Origin: Hyphomicrobiaceae bacterium
GTDB lineage: Bacteria; Pseudomonadota; Alphaproteobacteria; Rhizobiales; Xanthobacteraceae
Length of the DNA: 64,000 nt
Assembly (NCBI GenBank): GCA_021324465.1
Contig: JAJPJB010000048.1
Span: 1 to 64,000 of the forward strand
Direction: 5' to 3'
This document shows, in pieces, positions 42,848-51,020 of the stretch. The notes beneath the pieces were generated by a model. It worked only from the letters and a program-made list of their open reading frames with translations, was not told the DNA's origin and made no database searches. The position numbers and the translations under genes were made by a program. Each line of letters opens with the position of its first letter. The stretch's first letter is position 1.

Positions 42848-43911
42848 GCGTTGCCGTGCAACAGGGGGCCGTGGCGGTGCCTGCGCCCGGGCTCGCCAAA
42901 TTTGTCGCGCAGTTGTTTGTCGCCGCAGGCGTTCCCGAGCCTGCAGCCGCCGCTGTTGCCGACGGGCTGGTTGAGGCCGAGCTTGACGGCCTGTCGTCAC
43001 ACGGCGTGATGCTAATCGACATGTATATCGAGCGCCTGCGTCGGGGATCGGTTTCGCGCAAAACCAAAGCTGAGGTGGTCTGTGACCGGCACGGCGCCGT
43101 TGTGCTCGATGCCGGACATGCGCTCGGGCAGGTAACCGGCCTGCAGGCGATGACCGTTGCGATCGACAAAGCCCGCCAGTTCGCCGCGGGCATCGTCGCG
43201 GTTCGCCATGGCTTTCACTTCGGCGCGGCCGGCCGCTATGCGCTCCACGCCGCCAGAGCCGGCTCCGTCGGCATCGCCATGTGCAACACGCGCCCGCTGA
43301 TGCCGGCGCCGGGCGGCGCTGAACGGGCGGTCGGCAACAATCCTCTCGCCATTGCGTTGCCCACCGATGGCGAGATCCCAGTTGTGCTGGATATGGCGAC
43401 GAGCGAGGCCGCCATGGGCAAGATCCGGTTGGCGGAGAAGGCCAGGGAAGCGATTCCGCCGACATGGGCCGTCACCGCGCAGGGGCTGCCCACCACTAAT
43501 GCCTCGGAGGCGATCGCCGGCATGCTGTTGCCAGCTGGCGGGCCCAAGGGCTTCGGCCTTTCGTTTCTCATCGATCTGTTGTGCGGACTGTTGTCACAAG
43601 GCGCGACCGGCGCGCAGGTACGCCCGCTCTACGGCGATTTCAGCGTGTCCTACGACTGCTCGCATCTTTTCATTGCCATCGACGTCGCGCATTTCTGCGA
43701 TCTCGGTTGGTTTCGGCAACAGGTGTCCGCGGCTGCGGCACGCATCCGCGGCGGCGCGCGCGCTCCCGGCGTGGCCGCGCTGTTCACGCCGGGAGAGGCG
43801 GAATGGCGGCGGCGACAGGGGTGCGGTGGCAGCGTGCGGCTCGAGCCATCCGTCGTCGTGATGTTGCAGCGCTATGCGCGGGAGCTTGGCGTTGCCGCGA
43901 CATTGTTTTGA
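42844..43911 (+). CDS. Ldh2/malate-lactate-type dehydrogenase
   Basis: A 355-aa NAD(P)-dependent oxidoreductase of the Ldh2/YlbC/ComC family. Landmarks are SSHGVMLIDMYIERLRRG, RHGFHFGAAGRYAL, VGNNPLAIALPTDGEIP, DMATSEAAMGKI and GGPKGFGLSFLIDLLCGLLS. It would oxidise a 2-hydroxyacid, possibly a late product of the local catabolic route. Start overlaps the gntR stop by 4 bases. Confidence 0.9.
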   Translation: MSVAVQQGAVAVPAPGLAKFVAQLFVAAGVPEPAAAAVADGLVEAELDGLSSHGVMLIDMYIERLRRGSVSRKTKAEVVCDRHGAVVLDAGHALGQVTGLQAMTVAIDKARQFAAGIVAVRHGFHFGAAGRYALHAARAGSVGIAMCNTRPLMPAPGGAERAVGNNPLAIALPTDGEIPVVLDMATSEAAMGKIRLAEKAREAIPPTWAVTAQGLPTTNASEAIAGMLLPAGGPKGFGLSFLIDLLCGLLSQGATGAQVRPLYGDFSVSYDCSHLFIAIDVAHFCDLGWFRQQVSAAAARIRGGARAPGVAALFTPGEAEWRRRQGCGGSVRLEPSVVVMLQRYARELGVAATLF

Positions 43912-43925
43912 TAACCGTGTCCAGG

Positions 43926-44336
43926 ATGAGCACCATGCCCAAGGTACAAATTTCAAGTCCAAAGCTGCGGCAGCCGAACGGCGTCTTCTCGCACGCCACG
44001 GCAATCGAAGCGACCGGCCGCTTCGTCTTCGTCTCCGGCATGACGGCGCGCCGGCCGGACGGCAGCGTCGCCGGCATTGGCGACATTACGGAGCAGACAC
44101 GACAGGTTTGCGAGAACGTAAAATCCGCGGTGGAAGCTGCCGGTGGCACGCTCGACGACGTCTGCCGCGTCGACGTCTATGTGCGCAACATGGAGCACTT
44201 TGAGGCCATTCACAAAGTGCGCGCCCAGTATTTCAAGCCGCCGTTGCCGGCCTCGACCATGGTCGAAGTCGCCAAGATGACCTCGCCGGATTATTTGATC
44301 GAGATCAATGCAATCGCGGTCGTTCCCGCGCGATAG
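43926..44336 (+). CDS. RidA/YjgF-family protein, catalytic Arg replaced
   Basis: A 136-aa RidA-fold protein; the ATG at 43926 or 43935 is the start, not the track 43581 inside Ldh2. FVSGMTARRPDGSVAG and VDVYVRNMEHF are family blocks. The segment that holds Arg105 in E. coli RidA (RSCVEVA) reads STMVEVA here, so the arginine needed for imine deamination appears to be Ser. This suggests a RutC-like or other role rather than canonical 2-iminoacid deamination. Two cupin genes follow on the same strand. Confidence 0.85.
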   Translation: MSTMPKVQISSPKLRQPNGVFSHATAIEATGRFVFVSGMTARRPDGSVAGIGDITEQTRQVCENVKSAVEAAGGTLDDVCRVDVYVRNMEHFEAIHKVRAQYFKPPLPASTMVEVAKMTSPDYLIEINAIAVVPAR

Positions 44337-44348
44337 GAGCCGAAAACG

Positions 44349-44714
44349 GTGGACGACAGATTCGGACTAGAGGCTGCGGCGGATCGCGGTGTCAGGCTCG
44401 GCGAGATCGGCCAGAAAATTTTGTTCGAAAATGAGCTGGTGCGGGTCTGGGAAATTCGGCTCGAGCCGGGCGAGACCATCGACTTCCATATTCACTATCA
44501 TCCCTATCTTGTCGTTTCGCTTGGCGGCGGCGAGAACGAGATCGAGACGATTTTCGGCAAGAAAATCGCGACGCAGGAGCCACTCGGCTCGTTTGTCTTC
44601 ATCAACGAAATGCGCGAAGTGCACAGGCTGACCAACAAATCGGACGTGACTTATTTATCGCGGCTGATCGAAATCAAGTCGATTACGTGGAGCGTGGAGC
44701 ATCCCGCCGCGTGA
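44349..44714 (+). CDS. Small cupin protein
   Basis: A 121-aa single cupin starting at GTG 44349 after GGAG, 12 bases from ridA. Cupin motif 1 is visible as GETIDFHIHYHPYLVVSLGGG, giving a His-rich metal site; motif 2 (FVFINEMREVHRLTN) has one His. Metal-dependent isomerase, dioxygenase or sensor activity is possible. It is grouped with a second cupin of different sequence. Confidence 0.8.
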   Translation: MDDRFGLEAAADRGVRLGEIGQKILFENELVRVWEIRLEPGETIDFHIHYHPYLVVSLGGGENEIETIFGKKIATQEPLGSFVFINEMREVHRLTNKSDVTYLSRLIEIKSITWSVEHPAA

Positions 44715-44755
44715 TGCCGGCCGCCGTTGTCAATCATCGCGAGTGTGAGGTCCAA

Positions 44756-45157
44756 ATGACAGAACTACCAGAGGGCGCGCCCACTCTCACCGAAATTCTC
44801 ATCCAATCCGAGAACGTCGCCTGGCGCGAGAAGTCGCTCAAGGGCATTCATGAGAAAATGCTGTGGCGCAACGAGCAAACCGGCGCTTCGATCGCCCTGA
44901 TCAAGTTCGACAAGGGCGCCGGTATTCCACAGCCGCATCTTCATGCTGCCAATCAGTTCATGTTCTGCCTGAAGGGCAACTATGAATACACCTCGACCGG
45001 CGTCGTCCTCACCGCCGGATGCTTCTACTGCAATCCCAAAGGCAACGTGCACGGCCCCGCTATCGCGCATGAAGAGACGATAGTGATCGAGATTTACGAC
45101 GGTCCGCATTACCCGCAGAAGCCGTCATGGTACACCGATGAACGCGACGCCCATTGA
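44756..45157 (+). CDS. Cupin protein (ChrR/dioxygenase-like)
   Basis: A 133-aa cupin from the ATG at 44756 (MTELPEGAPTLTEI); the track start at 44687 overlaps the preceding gene. Motif 1 is GAGIPQPHLHAANQFMFCLKG and motif 2 CNPKGNVHGPAIAHEE, with several potential metal ligands (His-x-His, His). It resembles cupins of the ChrR or 2,4-dihydroxyacetophenone-dioxygenase-like group. It is the last gene of the GntR-Ldh2-RidA-cupin series. Confidence 0.82.
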   Translation: MTELPEGAPTLTEILIQSENVAWREKSLKGIHEKMLWRNEQTGASIALIKFDKGAGIPQPHLHAANQFMFCLKGNYEYTSTGVVLTAGCFYCNPKGNVHGPAIAHEETIVIEIYDGPHYPQKPSWYTDERDAH

Positions 45158-45195
45158 GGACACGGCTTCGCGCTGCAAAGGCGTCGGCGGTGCCG

Positions 45196-46302
45196 CTAAC
45201 GGTGCCGGCTTTGGCTCGCAGGCTTCGGCCAATAGGGCAGACTGTACTGCGCCGAAACGTCAGCTCTTCGAGCCTGCGTCCTGCGCGCAATTAATCGCAA
45301 TTCGCGCAGCCCGAACATGATCATGGCGAGCACGAGCGGCAAAAAGAAGTCGATCACGCGGAATGTGAGCAAGGTCGCCAGCAATTCCTCGCGTGGATAT
45401 TGCGGCAGGCCGATCAGAATCGCCGCTTCGACCACGCCAAGGCTGCCCGGAGTGTGGCTGACTGTGCCGAGAAGCGTCGCCAGGACGAAGACGACAACCA
45501 AATGCACGAAGCTGATGCTTGGGCTGGGCGGCAGCAGCATGAAAATCGCCAGCGACGCCAGTAAGCGATCGGTGGTCCCGATTGCGATCTGCAGAAGCGT
45601 GCGGCGTAGATTGGGCAGGACGATCTTCCAGTTCGCGCGCCCGACAGCACGCGGCTGCGGCGCGAGCCACAGCAGATAACAGCCAATCGCCGCGAATCCC
45701 GCCAAGCCGAGCAGGCGGTTGACCCAGAGCGGCAGCTGATCGATGGCCGTCAGCGCACCCGGCGCGATCGCGACCCCGCCGCCAAGCACGAAGGCGTTGC
45801 CAAGCCAAAAGGTCAGCCCGGTCATGAACGCAATCTTGGCAACATCGACAACGGTCAAGCCCCAAAACGAGTAGACGCGGAATCGCACCAAGCCGCAGGT
45901 CAGGGTCGCTGCGCCGAGCGAGTGGCCGATCGTGTAGCTTGTGAAGCTTGCAAAGGCGACGACATGCCAGGGCATGCCGCGCTTGCCAATCGTATGCAGC
46001 GCGAACGCGTCGTAGAGCACGAGATTGGAATAGCCGGCAATCACCAGCAGCGCCGCAATGAGGATATTCCAGCCCGGCTGCGCTTGCAGCGCTTCGACGA
46101 CCTTCTCGACATCGATACCGCGCAGCAGGTGATAAAGCGTGGCGGCGGCGATCGCGACAATCACCAAGCTGAGTGCGACGCTGATCCTGTTCCGGCCGAC
46201 GCCGCGCATGATCGTCTGCGCAAGGGGAGGAGTTTCAGCCAGGACCTGTACAACTCCGTGGACGAATCGCGACGGCAAGTTCCCATCCGTTTGTAACAGC
46301 AT
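45196..46302 (-). CDS. YbhN/UPF0104-family membrane protein (flippase-like)
   Basis: A 368-aa polytopic protein of the lysylphosphatidylglycerol synthase TM-region/YbhN family, with ~8 TM segments. Landmarks are LVLYDAFALHTIGKRGMPWH, FTSYTIGHSLGAATLTCGLV, RFRVYSFWGLT and VSHTPGSLGVVEAAI. The soluble lysyl-transferase domain is absent, so a lipid-transport role is more likely than aminoacylation. The start is uncertain: 46302 has no ribosome site and overlaps a palindrome; 46209 (MRGVGRNRISVAL) would start directly at TM1. Divergent from the glycosyltransferase gene. Confidence 0.82.
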   Translation of the reverse strand: MLLQTDGNLPSRFVHGVVQVLAETPPLAQTIMRGVGRNRISVALSLVIVAIAAATLYHLLRGIDVEKVVEALQAQPGWNILIAALLVIAGYSNLVLYDAFALHTIGKRGMPWHVVAFASFTSYTIGHSLGAATLTCGLVRFRVYSFWGLTVVDVAKIAFMTGLTFWLGNAFVLGGGVAIAPGALTAIDQLPLWVNRLLGLAGFAAIGCYLLWLAPQPRAVGRANWKIVLPNLRRTLLQIAIGTTDRLLASLAIFMLLPPSPSISFVHLVVVFVLATLLGTVSHTPGSLGVVEAAILIGLPQYPREELLATLLTFRVIDFFLPLVLAMIMFGLRELRLIARRTQARRADVSAQYSLPYWPKPASQSRHR

Positions 46303-46308
46303 TGTTAC
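46293..46308. promoter_or_regulatory. Perfect dyad GTAACA-GCAT-TGTTAC
   Basis: A perfect 6+6 palindrome with a 4-base spacer overlaps the annotated ATG of the minus-strand membrane gene. It resembles an operator and would argue that the real start is further inside. A second inverted pair (ACGGTCC/GGACCGT, 46307-46348) lies next to it in the same divergent gap. Confidence 0.4.
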
Positions 46309-46438
46309 GGTCCACCCGGGGGTAGACGTATGGCCGTGCCGGGACCGTCACACGATTGAGATATGAAATGGCAATTGTTGTTTACATGCGATTCGAACAA
46401 ACGACGCCGCTGCCCAGTTCCCGGCCGAAAGCAATCCC

Positions 46439-47554
46439 ATGAAAGTCCTGGTCGGGACGGACGCTTGGCGTCCGCAAGTCAATGGCGTGGTGCGCACGCT
46501 GGGTTCGCTGGCGCGGGCCGCCGGCAAGCTCGGCGTCGAGATCGACTTTCTCTCGCCGGATGGCTTTTGGACCTTTCCGGTGCCGACTTATCCGGGTCTG
46601 CGGCTCGCTCTGCCGCGCAGGAAACGCATTGCGGAGCGCATCGAAAGAGCAAGGCCGGACGCCATTCATATCGCGACAGAAGGACCGATCGGCCACGCGA
46701 TACGCGCGTATTGCCTCCGGGTCGGCCGGCCCTTCACGACGAGCTATACCACGCGCTTTCCTGAATATATTTCGGCGCGCTCGCCGATCCCTGCGGCGTG
46801 GATTTATAACGCGCTGCGGCGTTTTCACGCGGCGGCTGCGGTGACCATGGTGGCGACGCCATCACTGATGACGGAACTCTCCGCACGCGGCTTTACCAAT
46901 CTCGGCATGTGGACGCGCGGCGTCGATGTCGATCTGTTCCGTCCCGATCGTGCCATTGATCTCGGCTTTCCGCGACCGATTTTCATGTCGGTCGGGCGCG
47001 TCGCAGTCGAAAAGAATCTGCCGGCTTTCCTGTCGCTCGATTTGCCAGGCACCAAGGTCATCATCGGCGCCGGGCCGCAGGAAGCCGAGCTCAAGCGTCG
47101 TTTTCCCGACGCCAAATTCCTTGGGCAGCTGGACAACGGCATCCTTGCCGCGCATCTGGCGGCCGCCGACGTTTTTGTCTTTCCAAGCCTCACCGATACG
47201 TTCGGCATTGTGCAGCTCGAGGCGCTTGCGAGCGGCGTACCCATCGCCGCTTTTCCGGTGACCGGACCGAAAGACGTTGTCGCCAACAATCCGATCGGAG
47301 TGCTCAACGACGATCTTCGCACTGCCTGCATGCAGGCGCTCTGGATTTCCCGCGAGGCGTGCCGCGAATTCGCGCTGCGCTATTCCTGGGAGAACAGCGC
47401 GCGCCAGTTCATTGGTCATGCGCGCAAGGCGGCCCAAAGCGGTGCGCGCGCGATCGAGTCGGCGATGGCAACCGCCGATGACGCACACGAAACAGCCGGG
47501 CAGAGCCTGGTGCCCGGCTGTAACACAAGGGTCACGCATGAGCATTCTATCTGA
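46439..47554 (+). CDS. GT4-family glycosyltransferase
   Basis: A 371-aa GT-B glycosyltransferase. The N-terminal acceptor domain begins VLVGTDAWRPQVNGVVRTL, and the donor domain has SVGRVAVEKN and the family-4 acid segment DTFGIVQLEALASGVPI. This type is related to MgtA/PimB/SqdX enzymes that glycosylate lipid acceptors. Overlap by 17 bases with the PmtA-like gene suggests a shared membrane-lipid role. The last ~30 residues are low-complexity. Confidence 0.87.
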   Translation: MKVLVGTDAWRPQVNGVVRTLGSLARAAGKLGVEIDFLSPDGFWTFPVPTYPGLRLALPRRKRIAERIERARPDAIHIATEGPIGHAIRAYCLRVGRPFTTSYTTRFPEYISARSPIPAAWIYNALRRFHAAAAVTMVATPSLMTELSARGFTNLGMWTRGVDVDLFRPDRAIDLGFPRPIFMSVGRVAVEKNLPAFLSLDLPGTKVIIGAGPQEAELKRRFPDAKFLGQLDNGILAAHLAAADVFVFPSLTDTFGIVQLEALASGVPIAAFPVTGPKDVVANNPIGVLNDDLRTACMQALWISREACREFALRYSWENSARQFIGHARKAAQSGARAIESAMATADDAHETAGQSLVPGCNTRVTHEHSI

Positions 47555-48236
47555 CGCGGATTTGGACAAGCAAACGGTCGCCAAAGCCTATGCGCGCTGG
47601 GCACCGGTTTATGATCTGGTCTTCGGGGCGGTTTTTGAGCGCGGCCGGCAGGTCGCGATCACGGCCGCCGAGCGCATCGGTGGCCGCGTTCTTGAGGTCG
47701 GCGTCGGTACCGGAATTTCGCTGCCGCAATATTCGAAGAACTGCCAAATTTCCGGCATCGACATTTCCGAGCCGATGTTGCGCAAGGCGCAGGAGCGGGT
47801 CGCCGAGCTTGGCCTGACGAATGTCGAGGGCCTGTGGGTGATGGACGCCGAGCATCTGACGTTTCCCGATGATTCGTTTGACGTGGTCGTTGCGCAGCAC
47901 GTCATCACCACGGTTCCCAATCCGGAGGCGACACTTGACGAGCTTGCCCGCGTGCTCAAGCCCGGCGGCGAGATCATCCTGGTGAGCCGTGTCGGCGCCG
48001 AAGCGGGCTTGCGGCGTTCGCTTGAACATTGGTTTCAGCCCGCGGCGCGCAAGCTTGGCTGGCGCTCCGAATTCTCATTTGAGCGCTATTCGCGCTGGAC
48101 CGCGCAAACCCCTGGCATGCATCTGATCGAACGCCGCGCGGTGCCGCCGTTCGGGCACTTCAATCTGATCCGCTTCGGCAAACAGGGTGCCGTAAGGGCG
48201 GACGACATTTCCAAGCGAGAACGCGCGGCAGGTTGA
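47538..48236 (+). CDS. PmtA-like class I SAM methyltransferase (phospholipid N-methyltransferase)
   Basis: A 232-aa methyltransferase starting at 47538 (MSILSDADLDKQTVAKAY) within the glycosyltransferase 3' end; the track start at 47277 is wrong. The SAM motif is VLEVGVGTGISLPQYS (~50-65), then SGIDISEPMLRKAQE and FDVVVAQHVITTVPNPE. The N-terminal YARWAPVYDLVFGAVFERGR is characteristic of rhizobial PmtA, which methylates phosphatidylethanolamine towards phosphatidylcholine. Function is therefore likely, although quinone methyltransferases are related. Confidence 0.82.
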   Translation: MSILSDADLDKQTVAKAYARWAPVYDLVFGAVFERGRQVAITAAERIGGRVLEVGVGTGISLPQYSKNCQISGIDISEPMLRKAQERVAELGLTNVEGLWVMDAEHLTFPDDSFDVVVAQHVITTVPNPEATLDELARVLKPGGEIILVSRVGAEAGLRRSLEHWFQPAARKLGWRSEFSFERYSRWTAQTPGMHLIERRAVPPFGHFNLIRFGKQGAVRADDISKRERAAG

Positions 48237-48373
48237 GCCCGCCGCGGAGCATCGGTTTTCACCCCTTTGTCACATGCGGACCCTGGCGACGCGACTCACC
48301 GAAGGCTCCCGTCACACGGGGTTCATCGAATCGCCATACGCAGAACGAACGCCTGCAGGACGGGGGTTGCCAA

Positions 48374-49030
48374 ATGGAAAATTTCCTGGGTGCCTTGCGG
48401 AGTCAACGCTGGGACGACCATCGTTATTATCATCACAGCCGCATCAATCAGTCGCTGCATTTTGTCAGCGCGTTAAGCTTTCTCTTTTCCTACGTGATGA
48501 TCTTCAAGGATCCGGCGATCTCCGCGCTTGCGGGCTGGCTGGTGGCGATGACGACACGGCAGACCGGCCATTTCTTTTTCGAGCCCAAAGACTACGATCA
48601 TGTCAATCACGCCAGCCATGAATACAAGGAAGAGATCAAGGTCGGATATAACCTGCGTCGCAAGGTCGTTCTGCTGTCGATCTGGGCGCTGTCGCCGCTG
48701 CCGTTCCTGTTCAGCCCCAGCTATTTCGGCCTGTTCACACCGGCCACCAACAAATCAGAACTGGTACATCATGTTGCCATTGTCTGGCTCGCGCTCGGGA
48801 TCGGTGGGGTGATCTTCCGGACCATGCAATTGTTTTTCGTCAAGGACGTGCAGACCGGTCTGGTCTGGGCCACCAAGATTCTCACCGACCCGTTCCACGA
48901 CATCAAAATCTATCACAAGGCGCCACTTGCGCTCTTGCGCGGCGAGCTGATCGACCCCGAGATCGGGCTGAACCACTGGTGGGACGCGGAAGACGATGAT
49001 GATGTCGAGGAAGTGCCGCGGCCGACCTGA
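48374..49030 (+). CDS. DUF962/Mpo1-like membrane protein
   Basis: A 218-aa membrane protein from the ATG at 48374 (MENFLGALRSQRWDD); the track start at 48233 adds an unlikely leader. The pattern DDHRYYHHSRINQSLHFVS and RQTGHFFFEPKDY recalls the H-x-x-x-N and GHxxFE blocks of DUF962/Mpo1 proteins, whose yeast member is a membrane Fe-dependent dioxygenase acting on 2-hydroxy fatty acids. Several conserved histidines could bind iron. About four TM segments and an acidic C-terminal tail. The family link is a judgement from pattern, not a search. Confidence 0.6.
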   Translation: MENFLGALRSQRWDDHRYYHHSRINQSLHFVSALSFLFSYVMIFKDPAISALAGWLVAMTTRQTGHFFFEPKDYDHVNHASHEYKEEIKVGYNLRRKVVLLSIWALSPLPFLFSPSYFGLFTPATNKSELVHHVAIVWLALGIGGVIFRTMQLFFVKDVQTGLVWATKILTDPFHDIKIYHKAPLALLRGELIDPEIGLNHWWDAEDDDDVEEVPRPT

Positions 49031-49070
49031 GCGGGCGTTCTGAGCGGCGAATTTCGACGAGATGGTTCTA

Positions 49071-49148
49071 ACGTCGCCGCAAGCGAAGCGATCCAGATCG
49101 GCGGCACCGCACCCCTGCGCCTCGCCGCTGACGCTCCTTGCAATGACG
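49071..49148. repeat. Dispersed palindromic repeat, diverged
   Basis: The stretch from ACGTCGCCGCAAGCGAAGCG to CTCCTTGCAATGACGT resembles, on the opposite strand, the TCATTGCGAGGAGCG...GCAATCCAG element dispersed in Bradyrhizobium-like genomes. The outer parts form an imperfect inverted repeat. It lies downstream of the DUF962 gene and upstream of the convergent aminotransferase end. Confidence 0.55.
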
Positions 49149-49305
49149 TGGCGCAGGCGATTGCGGGCGGAAAGTGCGGCGGCGGCAGAGTCATGGAGCG
49201 GAGGAAGCGCGGCTGTTGCGATCAATGCCGTCTCGTCATCATACCGGCGCGATTTTGGATACCGGTGCGGTTTTGCGGTCTGGCACGATGCCGAATTCTC
49301 GCGCT

Positions 49306-50985
49306 TTAGCCATTGATCCGCACTGCCGGGCCAAACAGGCGCACGCGGACCATTTCCTTGAGCACGGTCCGCCTGATCGATTTGTTGGTGAGTGCCGGAT
49401 GGTGCCACCACCAGCCGTCCTCCTGCATGGCTTTGGCGGCGGCGACGAAACGATCGGCGACGGCCTCGAAATCGGTCTGCGTATAATTCAAACTGAAGAT
49501 CAGCCGGCCTGTGCCGATCCAGCTCAGCGCCAGGCCTTCGGCGCGCAGATAATATTGCAGCATCCAATTATAGCGCAGCGGCTTTGTGTAGCAGACGCAC
49601 CAGATCGACGACATGTTCGCGACTTCCACCGGCAGGCCTTCGGCGGCGAGGAGCGCGTTGAGCTGCTGTGTGCGTCGATCCCAGATCGCATCGAGATCAC
49701 GATAGAGCGCATCGGCCGCCGGGGTGCGCAAATAGCGCAGAAACTCGTTCATCGCCGCCATGACATAGGGATGCGAATTGAAGGTGCCGCGCGCAAAGCA
49801 AATGTCGGCGGGGCGGTCGTCGCGAAAGCGCTTCATCAGATCGTGGCGGCCGCAGACCACGCCGATCGGCAGGCCGCCGCCCAGCGTTTTGCCGTAAGTG
49901 ACAAGGTCGGCACGCACCCCGAAATAGTCCTGTGCGCCGCCTTTTGCGAGGCGGAAGCCGACGAAGACTTCATCGAAGATCAGAACGATGTTGCGCTCGG
50001 TGCAGACTTGGCGCAGTCGCCTGAGCCACTCGGCATAAGCCGCTTTGTCGAACCGGGCGCGGCGGCTGGAGTCGAGCAGCGCGGAATCGCTGGGCGCCGA
50101 AGCATTGGGATGCAGCGCCTGCAGCGGATTGATCAGCACGCAGGCGATATTGTGCCGCGTGCGCAACACGCGCAGCGCGTCCTCGGACATGTCGGTCAGC
50201 GTATAGGTCTCATGCGCCGGCACGGGATTGCCGACGCCCGGCTGCACGTCGCCCCACCAGCCGTGATAGGCGCCGCAAAACCGCACCAGATGCGAACGCT
50301 TGGTGTGATAGCGCGCCAGCCGCACCGCTTGCATGACGGCTTCGGTGCCGGACATGTGAAACGAGACTTCGTCGAGCCCGGAAATATCTTTGAGGAGCTC
50401 GATATTCTCAACGATCAGCGGGTGATAGAGGCCGAGCACCGGTCCCAGTGCGCGCACCCGCGCGGCGCCGCGCTCGATGGCGTCCTTGTAGAAATCGTGC
50501 CCGAACAGGTTGACGCCATAGGAACCGGTCAGATCGTAAGCGCGATTGCCATCGAGATCGGTGACGGTGACACCGCTCGAAGACGCCAGAAAGGCGGCGG
50601 ACGGCAAGTGTTCGCGGACCACGCGGCGATACTGGAACGGCACGCGATACGCATCGGTGAACTGCAGGTCCGAAATCGACCGGCTCGCCTCGGCGGTTCG
50701 TCGAATCGTTTCGGCGAAGCGCTTTTTGTAAAGCGCCGACAATCGCAGGAAACCGGCTCGACGACGCGCCGCAACTTCCGCCGGCGCTCCATCCGTGCAA
50801 AAGAACCGTTCTTCGTCGTATTCATAGAACGGCACAAAGGCAGCGAGCCGGCGCGCGATCCGTGCATGACCGGCCAGCGAGCGATGCTTGGCTTGCGACA
50901 GTTCAAGCCGTTTTTTCAGTTTCGCGACCGAAGTCGCCACTGCCGCGGCGCCAAGCCCGTAAAAGGCGAGAATCGTGCCGTCCAT
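49306..50985 (-). CDS. Membrane-anchored class III aminotransferase (GSA-aminomutase-like)
   Basis: A 559-aa PLP enzyme. The core from ~residue 130 has MSGTEAVMQAVRLAR (phosphate site), FCGAYHGWWGD, IFDEVFVGFR (D338/E339) and the PLP lysine K366 in TYGKTLGGGLPIG, all as in glutamate-1-semialdehyde aminomutase. It is ~130 residues longer than HemL; residues 3-22 form a hydrophobic anchor (TILAFYGLGAAAVATSVA) followed by a basic helix. A housekeeping heme role is unlikely. It is divergent from the phosphatidylserine decarboxylase gene with only 35 bases between starts, suggesting joint control. The antisense 608-aa ORF is a shadow. Confidence 0.88.
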   Translation of the reverse strand: MDGTILAFYGLGAAAVATSVAKLKKRLELSQAKHRSLAGHARIARRLAAFVPFYEYDEERFFCTDGAPAEVAARRRAGFLRLSALYKKRFAETIRRTAEASRSISDLQFTDAYRVPFQYRRVVREHLPSAAFLASSSGVTVTDLDGNRAYDLTGSYGVNLFGHDFYKDAIERGAARVRALGPVLGLYHPLIVENIELLKDISGLDEVSFHMSGTEAVMQAVRLARYHTKRSHLVRFCGAYHGWWGDVQPGVGNPVPAHETYTLTDMSEDALRVLRTRHNIACVLINPLQALHPNASAPSDSALLDSSRRARFDKAAYAEWLRRLRQVCTERNIVLIFDEVFVGFRLAKGGAQDYFGVRADLVTYGKTLGGGLPIGVVCGRHDLMKRFRDDRPADICFARGTFNSHPYVMAAMNEFLRYLRTPAADALYRDLDAIWDRRTQQLNALLAAEGLPVEVANMSSIWCVCYTKPLRYNWMLQYYLRAEGLALSWIGTGRLIFSLNYTQTDFEAVADRFVAAAKAMQEDGWWWHHPALTNKSIRRTVLKEMVRVRLFGPAVRING

Positions 50986-51020
50986 CGAATCGCGGTTTAG
51001 CTCGAACTTTTAACAAGCAC

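Noticed and set aside
49174-51000. 608-aa ORF on the plus strand
   Set aside because: It lies antisense to the class III aminotransferase gene, which has full PLP motifs. The plus-strand translation shows no domain and is rich in His, Arg, Gln and Asp, as high-GC shadows usually are.
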